Assembly (NCBI GenBank): GCA_022793355.1
Contig: JAAWCR010000205.1
Span: 1 to 5,777, forward strand
Origin: Lawsonibacter sp.
GTDB lineage: Bacteria > Bacillota > Clostridia > Oscillospirales > Oscillospiraceae
DNA length: 5,777 nt
Direction of reading: 5' to 3'
Shown: in pieces, positions 1-4,648 of the stretch
How positions within the stretch are numbered: the stretch's first letter is position 1
Layout: every line of letters begins with the position of its first letter
Translations under genes and position numbers: made by a program
The notes under the pieces: generated by a model
Database searches by the model: none
The model's input: the letters and a program-made list of their open reading frames with translations, nothing else
Told to the model about the DNA's origin: nothing

Positions 1-229
1 AACAGGGAGGAACGGGAGGTAAAGTAGGCGTGGGGCAGCCGGTGTCGCAGCCGCAGCCGGTGTTGCAGCCGCAGCCGGTATCACAGCCGCAGCCAGTGCC
101 GCAGCCGGAGTCACAACCGCAGCCCGTATTGCAGCCGCAGCTGGTGCCGCAGCATGAGCTACCGCTCAGGTGAGCCACAACGCCGTCCCGGCTTTGCTGC
201 TCCCAATCAGAAGCATAGTATCGTCTCAT
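1..229 (-). CDS. Cysteine-rich repeat protein, partial (C-terminus off left edge)
   Basis: I do not recognise the family. The visible 76 residues begin with a charged/aromatic head (MRRYYASDWEQQSRDG) and a short linker. A Cys/Gly block at residues 26-65 follows, built from six-residue units C-G-C-[D/N]-[T/S]-G with one short unit (CGTG near residues 43-46). The last part is a Pro/Thr-rich stretch ending in Cys76. There are 15 cysteines in 76 residues. The start is well supported: ATG at 229-227 has a strong Shine-Dalgarno AAAGGAG (242-236) with a 6-nt spacer, and the frame stays open to the edge. There is no signal peptide or membrane segment. Differences between repeat copies are mostly synonymous or conservative (D/N, T/S) in this frame. 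Possible roles are a disulfide-cross-linked spore coat or exosporium protein, a metallothionein-like metal binder, or a Gly/Cys-rich precursor of a modified peptide. None is proven. The gene is divergent from the small gene at 370. Confidence 0.72.
   Translation of the reverse strand, partial: MRRYYASDWEQQSRDGVVAHLSGSSCCGTSCGCNTGCGCDSGCGTGCGCDTGCGCNTGCGCDTGCPTPTLPPVPPC
35..148. repeat. Degenerate 18-bp tandem repeat inside the Cys-rich gene
   Basis: On the plus strand the unit is gcagccggtgtcgcagcc, starting at 35, 53, 71, 101 and 119, with shortened 12-bp units at 89 and 137. Units are contiguous with no spacers. Copies differ mainly at the wobble column of the minus-strand codons (gca/aca, gcc/acc, ggt/agt/cgt, gtc/atc). 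On the minus strand each unit encodes G-C-[D/N]-T-G-C or a close variant. The in-frame 12-bp units (four codons) show that the copy number changes in multiples of three, as expected for slippage or unequal exchange under coding constraint. Confidence 0.85.
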
Positions 230-256
230 AACGCGCTCCTTTGATTCAAGTAATAG

Positions 257-273
257 ATGTGGCAGCGCCACAT
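257..273. other. Short perfect hairpin in the divergent intergenic region
   Basis: ATGTGGC (257-263) and GCCACAT (267-273) are exact reverse complements around a 3-nt AGC loop. The element lies between the ribosome binding site of the minus-strand Cys-rich gene and its candidate -10 region, about 28 bases upstream of that start codon. It could be an operator or a 5'-leader stem-loop. There is no T-run on either side, so it is not an intrinsic terminator. No regulator family is recognised from the half-site. Confidence 0.45.
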
Positions 274-275
274 AC

Positions 276-302
276 CATACTATGAATGTTGCGGCCAACG
301 GT
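276..302 (-). promoter_or_regulatory. Candidate sigma-K/sigma-E-like promoter of the Cys-rich gene
   Basis: Read on the minus strand, CATAGTATG (284-276) fits the CATANNNT-type -10 of mother-cell sporulation sigma factors. An AC dinucleotide (302-301) lies 16 nt upstream, where sigma-K promoters carry a minimal AC -35. A start near 268 would give a leader of about 40 nt before the strong ribosome binding site. No convincing sigma-A pair was found in the same place. The motif is short and degenerate, so this is a weak call. Confidence 0.28.
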
Positions 303-369
303 GCGGAGGAGTTTGGGCCAGTTGTTCCGGTGCGGTGAGACGAACCAAGGATAAGGAGGCGCATTTATC

Positions 370-627
370 TTGCATCATGTTGAGATTCCCACGCTGCTCT
401 TTTGGGAGAACGGCAACCGTTGGTACGGCAGCCTGGGCAACGCCCGTTTTTTTATCAAGCCAGAGGCCCCCGAGGGGGAGGAGAAACGGCTGTCGGTTCA
501 GCTCTGGAGGGGGCCGCTGTCCATGGGGCTGAGCGAAATAACGGCCTCAGCCGCCTTCCCTGTGACTGAGGAGGGCATCGCCCAGGCAACCGCCTGGCTG
601 GAGGAGCGGGCGGCGGAGATGAACTAA
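370..627 (+). CDS. Small conserved-looking protein of unknown function (85 aa)
   Basis: I do not recognise a named family. The product is a soluble-looking 85-residue protein with no signal peptide or membrane segment. It has an aromatic N-terminal half (LFWENGNRWYGSLG at residues 10-23, then ARFFIKP, which suggests beta-strands), a middle stretch with RLSVQLWRGP (40-49), and a likely C-terminal helix from about residue 66 (TEEGIAQATAWLEERA). The start must be TTG at 370: the frame has a TAA at 352-354 and no ATG before residue 52. The ribosome binding site AAGGAGG at 353-359 sits 10 nt upstream and overlaps that stop. A strong hairpin terminator begins inside its own stop codon, which supports a real transcribed gene. 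No clear sigma-A promoter was found upstream. An overlapping frame starting at 257 lacks a ribosome binding site. Confidence 0.72.
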   Translation: MHHVEIPTLLFWENGNRWYGSLGNARFFIKPEAPEGEEKRLSVQLWRGPLSMGLSEITASAAFPVTEEGIAQATAWLEERAAEMN

Positions 628-664
628 AAAAGTTCCCATCCGATGAACGGATGGGAACTTTTTT
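626..664. terminator. Bidirectional intrinsic terminator shared by two convergent genes
   Basis: Bases 626-642 pair perfectly with 648-664: a 17-bp stem with a 5-nt ATGAA loop. The stem has six A at its 5' side (626-631) and six T at its 3' side (659-664), so it reads as a hairpin plus U-tract on either strand. It ends the plus-strand gene (stop TAA at 625-627) and the minus-strand antiporter gene (stop TAA at 665-663). Both stop codons reach into the stem, so there is essentially no 3' untranslated spacer. Confidence 0.93.
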
Positions 665-1844
665 ATGCCAGCTCCGGCCCTTTGGAGATGGCCATTTTCA
701 ACAGTACCGGGGTAAGCAGAGCGGAAGAGATGACGGCCAGAACGATGGCGGGCAGAATGGCTGAGTCGATCATCCCGGCGCTGATGCCACGCTGGGCCAC
801 CATCAGGGCCACCTCGCTGCGGGCCACCATGCCGATGCCCACAACCAGGGACTGGTGGCGGCTGAGGCGGCAGGCCAGCCCGCCCAGGCCGCAGCCGAGA
901 ATCTTGGACAGTACGGCGGCCAGAACCAGCAGCAGGGCAAAAACGAGAATACTGGAGTTCATATCCCGCAGATTGGTTTTCATGCCCACGCTGGCAAAGA
1001 AGACCGGAGTGAACACCATATAGGAGGTAACGGTAAATTTTTTCGCCACAAATTTCCGGGCCTTGGTCACGTTGCAGAGGATAAGCCCGGCGAAGTAAGC
1101 CCCGGTGATGTCAGCCACACCGAACCACTCCTCGGCGCAGTAGGCCATAAGCAGGCAGAAGGCCAGGGACCACACCGCCACCCGGCGGCTGTGCCAGTGC
1201 TCCTCGGCGACGAAGGCGAAAATCCGGCGCACTACCAGGCCCACGCCCAGGACAAAGACGAAGAACAGCAGGATATGGAGGAACACCTGAACCGGGTCAG
1301 AGTCCCCGGAGCTGAAGGCGCTGAGGACGGAAAGCACCACAATCCCAATAATGTCGTCGATGAGGGCGGCGCTGAGCAGGGTGGTGCCCGTCTTGGTTTT
1401 CAGTTTGCCCATCTCATTCAGGGTCTCCACGGTGATGGATACGGAGGTGGCGGAAAACACCGACCCCATAAATGCGGATTTGAGCAGATTATAGGGGGTA
1501 AACACCCCTCCGCAGAAAAAGAGGAAATACAGCCCGCCGCACAGAAACAGTGGGACAAACACGCCCAGAACGGCGATGAGGCTGGCCTGAAGGCCGGTTT
1601 CCTTCAGTTCATTCATGTTGGTGTCGATGCCGGCGGTGAACATGAGCATAATTACGCCGATCTCCGCGGCCTTTACCAGAAAGTCGGTGCTCTCCAGCAC
1701 GCCGAAGCCGCTGGGCCCCATAATGATGCCGGCCAGCAGGGCCCCCACCACCTGGGGCAGATGAACGTGCTCGGTAATCAGTCCAAACACCTTAGTGGAC
1801 AGCAGGATAATTGCTAACAGCAGCAGATATGTATAGGATTCCAT
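663..1844 (-). CDS. CPA2-family cation/proton antiporter (NapA-like)
   Basis: This is a 393-residue integral membrane protein of the Na_H_Exchanger family. It should exchange monovalent cations (Na+ or K+) for protons at the cytoplasmic membrane, for pH and salt balance. Visible family signatures are LLAGIIMGPSGFG (36-48), LMFTAGID (67-74), the crossover-helix region around SATSVSITVETL (131-142), and the Asp-Asp pair D163-D164 in ALIDDIIG, which marks electrogenic CPA2 antiporters such as NapA. K314 in SKILGCG lies at the spacing expected for the NapA salt-bridge lysine. A conserved-looking GMVARSEVALMV follows at 338-349. There is no C-terminal RCK/TrkA-N domain, so it is not a full KefB/KefC. 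ATG at 1844 is chosen because GGAGG (1857-1853) sits 8 nt upstream and the family's first helix follows at once. An upstream TTG at 1919 would overlap the promoter. The ion specificity cannot be read from the sequence. Confidence 0.93.
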   Translation of the reverse strand: MESYTYLLLLAIILLSTKVFGLITEHVHLPQVVGALLAGIIMGPSGFGVLESTDFLVKAAEIGVIMLMFTAGIDTNMNELKETGLQASLIAVLGVFVPLFLCGGLYFLFFCGGVFTPYNLLKSAFMGSVFSATSVSITVETLNEMGKLKTKTGTTLLSAALIDDIIGIVVLSVLSAFSSGDSDPVQVFLHILLFFVFVLGVGLVVRRIFAFVAEEHWHSRRVAVWSLAFCLLMAYCAEEWFGVADITGAYFAGLILCNVTKARKFVAKKFTVTSYMVFTPVFFASVGMKTNLRDMNSSILVFALLLVLAAVLSKILGCGLGGLACRLSRHQSLVVGIGMVARSEVALMVAQRGISAGMIDSAILPAIVLAVISSALLTPVLLKMAISKGPELA

Positions 1845-1865
1845 TTCTCTTCCCTCCAAAATAAC

Positions 1866-1883
1866 CGCCCGGCTTTCCGGGCG
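1866..1883 (-). other. 5'-leader stem-loop of the antiporter mRNA
   Basis: CGCCCGG and CCGGGCG form a 7-bp GC-rich stem (1866-1872 with 1877-1883) around a 4-nt loop. The start site predicted from the TATAAT box lies near 1884, so the hairpin would begin at the very 5' end of the transcript, just before the ribosome binding site at 1857-1853. This position fits an mRNA-stabilising 5' stem-loop. The bases after it (GTTATTTT) contain a partial T-run, so weak attenuation cannot be excluded. Confidence 0.5.
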
Positions 1884-1890
1884 TCCCTGT

Positions 1891-1919
1891 ATTATACGCA
1901 CCGGGATTTGGGAAGTCAA
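1891..1919 (-). promoter_or_regulatory. Sigma-A promoter of the antiporter gene
   Basis: On the minus strand, TTGACT (1919-1914) is followed after exactly 17 nt by a perfect TATAAT (1896-1891). This is 11 of 12 matches to the housekeeping consensus with ideal spacing. Transcription should start near 1884, giving a leader of about 40 nt. The promoter shows that the antiporter is transcribed separately from the upstream acyltransferase operon, although readthrough is possible. Confidence 0.88.
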
Positions 1920-1938
1920 TGGTCAAATTGACAGGAAA

Positions 1939-1978
1939 CTCCCGGCTTTTCGTCTCTTTTTCGGAGGAAAGCCGGGAG
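1939..1978 (-). terminator. Hairpin downstream of the acyltransferase operon
   Basis: Bases 1939-1949 (ctcccggcttt) pair perfectly with 1968-1978: an 11-bp stem with an 18-nt loop, starting 5 bases beyond the SGNH gene's stop codon. Two G-U pairs could extend the base. In the minus direction the stem is followed only by TTTCCTG, a poor U-tract, so termination may be inefficient. The plus direction (CCTTTTATG) is no better and has no gene to terminate. It is probably the operon terminator or a 3'-end stabilising stem. Confidence 0.6.
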
Positions 1979-1982
1979 CCTT

Positions 1983-3032
1983 TTATGGTGCCGTGTGGGG
2001 CATGCGCTCGGCCAGCGCGGCCTTATAGGTTTTCAAATCCGCCGCCCATATCGGGTCGGCCCAGTCTGTTTTCAGGTCGGGACGCGCCGACGCCAGCACA
2101 TCGGCGAAGTACCGGCTGAATCGGGAGGCCCCCTGGGCGTCCAGGTGGTGCGCATCAAAGAACATGGTCTCGTTAAGGCCGATAGAGTCATAGTCCTCAT
2201 TGAAATCGTGAAAGAATACGCCATATTTTCCGGCGGTGGCCTCCACCGTGTTCAGCATGGCTTTCTCCTCCAGCTCCAAGTTGGAGGGGCTTTTCACCAG
2301 CCACAGATCCACCCCCTTGTCCTGACACAGCATGATGATTTCCTCCAGCCAGCGCTGGTTTTTTGCCAGCAGAGGGGCGGATTGGGTGACCGTCTCAATA
2401 GCGGGCCGGGGCCGGTCCTCCTCCTGGGGGTCCAGCATGACAAAACCCTTGTAGGGGTCCCGGGCCTGGGAGCGGCGGAAGGTGAGGTCCTCCCGGCGCA
2501 GATCCTTCCAGCGGTCGTGGTACATCATGAAGTTAAAAAGCGCCGACGTCTTACCCTCCAGGTCGGGGGCGGAGTGCCAGGCCAGCTGTACCTTGTTCCA
2601 GGACAGAGGAATGTCGTCCATATAAGAGTAGGTTACCCCCCAGTCATCCCCCTGGGCGTAGTACTCCTTATCCCCGAAGGCCATGCGGCACTCCACCACA
2701 ATCAGGGAGGGGGACTGGGTTTTCAGTGCCTCCTTAATATAGGCGCAGGTGGCCCAGAGGGGCTGTTGCTGGGTGGCAAAGACGTAACTCTTTACCCCGA
2801 TCTCCTCCCATATTTCCAGGGGGCTGAACGCGGCGTAGGCGTGGCTGGGTCCGAAGAACATCACCTCAAACTGGTTTTCCGCCTCATTGTAGAAGCCGCC
2901 GACCTTATTGGTCATATCCCAGGCCCCGGACAGGGATTTGCGGGCCAGAATTCGCTGGATCGGGGTCAAAATCAGAAGCAGGAGGGTCAGAAAGGCCAGG
3001 GCGGAGCAGAAAAATCTTATGTTTCGTTTCAT
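1983..3032 (-). CDS. Membrane-anchored SGNH-like acyltransferase partner (AlgJ/DltD type)
   Basis: This 349-residue protein has one N-terminal membrane anchor (residues about 7-25) and an outward-facing SGNH-like domain. Block I is FFGPSHAYAAFSP, with S63 as the likely nucleophile; the His after Ser is typical of the AlgJ/AlgX/DltD branch rather than classic GDSL esterases. The C-terminal catalytic block is FFDAHHLDAQGASRF, with D293 and H296 forming the DxxH pair. It is expected to take an acyl group supplied by the MBOAT partner and place it on an extracytoplasmic polymer. ATG at 3032 is chosen for the membrane anchor that follows immediately. Its purine-rich AAGGGGG overlaps the stop codon of the MBOAT gene, and the 12-nt gap suggests translational coupling. 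The acceptor polymer is unknown. No dltA or dltC is seen nearby, so the name dltD is not justified. Confidence 0.85.
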   Translation of the reverse strand: MKRNIRFFCSALAFLTLLLLILTPIQRILARKSLSGAWDMTNKVGGFYNEAENQFEVMFFGPSHAYAAFSPLEIWEEIGVKSYVFATQQQPLWATCAYIKEALKTQSPSLIVVECRMAFGDKEYYAQGDDWGVTYSYMDDIPLSWNKVQLAWHSAPDLEGKTSALFNFMMYHDRWKDLRREDLTFRRSQARDPYKGFVMLDPQEEDRPRPAIETVTQSAPLLAKNQRWLEEIIMLCQDKGVDLWLVKSPSNLELEEKAMLNTVEATAGKYGVFFHDFNEDYDSIGLNETMFFDAHHLDAQGASRFSRYFADVLASARPDLKTDWADPIWAADLKTYKAALAERMPHTAP

Positions 3033-3044
3033 ATTTCCGCCCCC

Positions 3045-4502
3045 TTAAAACTGGAAATAGGCAAAGGCTCGGGCGCTGTAGGAGGGGCCGTAGATACCAA
3101 AAATCAGCACAGTCAACACCGCGCACAGGTAAAAGGCCCACCGCACCGGCAGCGCCTGCCGGGTGATATAAGGCCGCAGGGGGCCGTACCGCTCCCGGAG
3201 CAGGTCCGCGATCCACAGCACCCCCAGGGCGGCCAGCGCTACCAGAAAATTGGGCCCGTCCAGTTCCAGGGACAGCAGCTGCCCCGGCAGAGCGGCCAGC
3301 TGAAAGTTCCTGGCCATGTGGGCCAGCATCCCCCGGGCCGCCGAGAAGGAGGGCGCCCGGAAGAACAGCCATGCGAAGTCCACCAGGCAGAAGGTGAACA
3401 CGGTCCGTGCCAGGCGGCAGGGGAACCCTTCCCGGTTGATGTGGAGGACACGGCACGCTCCCTCCCGCAGGGGGGCCAGCAGCTCGCCGATGACCTGATA
3501 GGCTCCGTTCAGTCCGCCCCAGGCCACGAAGCTCCAGTTGGCCCCGTGCCAGAGCCCGCTGGCCAGAAAGGTAATCATGGTGTTGCAGTATTTCCGCAGC
3601 GTTCCCCTGCGGTTTCCTCCCAGGGGGATGTAGAGGTAATCTCGAAACCAGGTGGACAGAGAGATATGCCACCGCCGCCAGAACTCCGCCGCCGATTGGG
3701 ACAGATAGGGCTGCCTGAAATTTTCCATCAGGGTAAAGCCCATCACCTGGGCCGCGCCGATGGCGATGTGGGAGTAACCGGCGAAGTCGCTGTAGATCTG
3801 AAAGGCAAAAAATACAGTGGCCAGTGCTATGGCAGCCCCGGGCAGTTCGGCGTAGTTGTCATAGACAGAATCAATCAGCATGGCCAGCCGGTCAGCGATG
3901 ACAATCTTTTCAAACATCCCCCACAGCATAAGCAACAGACCCGCCCGCACCCGGTCGGGATCGAAAGTGTGCCGGTCGTGGAGCTGGCCCAGCAGATTTT
4001 TCGACCGCTCGATGGGTCCGGCCACTAGCTGGGGAAAGAAGGAGACAAAGAGGGCGTAGCGGAAGGGGTTTTTCTCCGGCCGGACCTCGCCCCGGTAGAC
4101 GTCCGCCGTGTAGGACAGGGCCTGGAAGGTATAGAAGGAGATGCCCACAGGGAGTACCACGTCAAAGGCGGGGCGCTTGAAGGCGATGCCCGCCAGGGCC
4201 AGCCCGGCGGTGAGGTTGTCCAAAAAGAAGCCGAAGTATTTGAAGAAGAACAAAATCGCCAGGTTGGAGGCGAAGCTGAGAAAAACCCACAGCTTTTTCC
4301 GTCTCCAGTGAATAAGCAGGCCGCTGGCGTAGGTGATAAGGGTGGACAGGGCGATAAGCAGGGCGTATTTCGCATTCCAGCACATATAGAAGTAGTAGCT
4401 GGTTATCAGCAGCCAAACCCACCGCGCCCGGTGGGGCAGCAGGAAATAGATTGCCGTCACCAGGGGGAAGAACAGCAGAAAATCGACAGAATTGAACAGC
4501 AT
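3045..4502 (-). CDS. MBOAT-family membrane acyltransferase (AlgI/DltB type)
   Basis: This 485-residue multi-pass membrane protein should transfer an acyl group, usually acetyl, from a cytoplasmic donor across the membrane to its secreted-side partner. Family landmarks in order are LPVGISFYTFQALSYTADVY (117-136), FFPQLVAGPIER (155-166), FQIYSDFAGYS (234-244), EFWRRWHISLSTWFRDYLY (273-291) with H279, and ASGLWHGANWSFVAWG (314-329) with the conserved MBOAT histidine H319. The length is normal for the family. ATG at 4502 (protein start MLFNSVDFLLFFP, typical for AlgI-like proteins) is preferred over the in-frame ATG at 4514: GGAGG at 4512-4508 lies 5 nt before 4502 and overlaps the upstream codons, whereas 4514 has no ribosome binding site. 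It is the first gene of a two-gene operon with the SGNH partner. The acyl group and acceptor are not determined. Confidence 0.93.
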   Translation of the reverse strand: MLFNSVDFLLFFPLVTAIYFLLPHRARWVWLLITSYYFYMCWNAKYALLIALSTLITYASGLLIHWRRKKLWVFLSFASNLAILFFFKYFGFFLDNLTAGLALAGIAFKRPAFDVVLPVGISFYTFQALSYTADVYRGEVRPEKNPFRYALFVSFFPQLVAGPIERSKNLLGQLHDRHTFDPDRVRAGLLLMLWGMFEKIVIADRLAMLIDSVYDNYAELPGAAIALATVFFAFQIYSDFAGYSHIAIGAAQVMGFTLMENFRQPYLSQSAAEFWRRWHISLSTWFRDYLYIPLGGNRRGTLRKYCNTMITFLASGLWHGANWSFVAWGGLNGAYQVIGELLAPLREGACRVLHINREGFPCRLARTVFTFCLVDFAWLFFRAPSFSAARGMLAHMARNFQLAALPGQLLSLELDGPNFLVALAALGVLWIADLLRERYGPLRPYITRQALPVRWAFYLCAVLTVLIFGIYGPSYSARAFAYFQF

Positions 4503-4507
4503 AGGCG

Positions 4508-4512
4508 CCTCC
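4508..4512 (-). promoter_or_regulatory. Ribosome binding site deciding the MBOAT start
   Basis: GGAGG on the minus strand is followed by CGCCT and ATG at 4502-4500. These bases lie inside the codons Met-Glu-Ala-Pro that a start at 4514 would translate, so the site argues for the downstream ATG. Confidence 0.75.
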
Positions 4513-4539
4513 ATCGGTGAGGTATCATCTCTGACTGAC

Positions 4540-4548
4540 AGTATATCA
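4540..4548 (-). promoter_or_regulatory. Extended -10 promoter of the MBOAT-SGNH operon
   Basis: Minus strand TGATATACT (4548-4540) contains the -10 hexamer TATACT (5 of 6 to consensus) preceded by a TGn extension. The -35 position 17 nt upstream is only a T-run (TTTTTT, 4568-4563), so recognition would depend on the extended -10. A start near 4533 gives a leader of about 30 nt before ATG 4502. It faces away from the polA promoter. Confidence 0.62.
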
Positions 4549-4579
4549 CAAACTTGTCCGGAAAAAAAGATGCGTTTTC

Positions 4580-4608
4580 TTGCCCGGCGGGGGAAAAGCT
4601 GATATACT
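4580..4608 (+). promoter_or_regulatory. Sigma-A promoter of polA with extended -10
   Basis: TTGCCC (4580-4585) is followed after 17 nt by TATACT (4603-4608), which carries a TGA extension (4600-4602). Transcription should start near 4615, leaving a leader of about 34 nt. The ribosome binding site GAGGGAG (4633-4639) lies 9 nt before the ATG at 4649. Confidence 0.75.
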
Positions 4609-4648
4609 ATACCATTGAGATTTATAAACGCTGAGGGAGACTTCCGCC

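Noticed and set aside
35..148. CRISPR-like array
   Set aside because: Repeats are contiguous 18-bp units with no unique spacers and encode a regular peptide. They are a coding tandem repeat.
299..335. Direct repeat CGGTGCGG at 299-306 and 328-335
   Set aside because: It is only 8 bp in GC-rich DNA with 29-bp offset and no link to a promoter element. It is likely chance.
257..532. 91-codon plus-strand frame with a Cys-rich start
   Set aside because: There is no ribosome binding site at 257 and it begins inside a hairpin. It overlaps most of the 85-residue gene, whose frame has the good ribosome binding site and ends at the terminator.
855..1817. 320-codon plus-strand open frame antisense to the antiporter
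   Set aside because: It lies fully within a gene with clear antiporter motifs and its own promoter. The antisense product is His/Gly/Gln rich and resembles nothing.
1845..1919. N-terminal extension of the antiporter to a TTG at 1919
   Set aside because: It would place the -35, -10 and leader hairpin inside the coding region, and it has no ribosome binding site. The ATG at 1844 has GGAGG 8 nt upstream.
2905..3672. 255-codon minus-strand frame overlapping the SGNH and MBOAT genes in another frame
   Set aside because: The Pro/Gly/Arg-rich product has no motif. Both overlapped genes have intact catalytic motifs in their own frames.
1995..4028. 677-codon open frame on the plus strand, antisense to the SGNH and MBOAT genes
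   Set aside because: It crosses two well-supported genes and the gap between them. Its product is low-complexity (Gly, Gln, Pro, His rich) with no family motif and no ribosome binding site. It is a by-product of G/C-rich third positions.
1983..4502. Calling the pair dltB/dltD
   Set aside because: No dltA (D-Ala ligase) or dltC (carrier protein) is adjacent, and the motifs seen are shared by all AlgI/DltB and AlgJ/DltD-like pairs.
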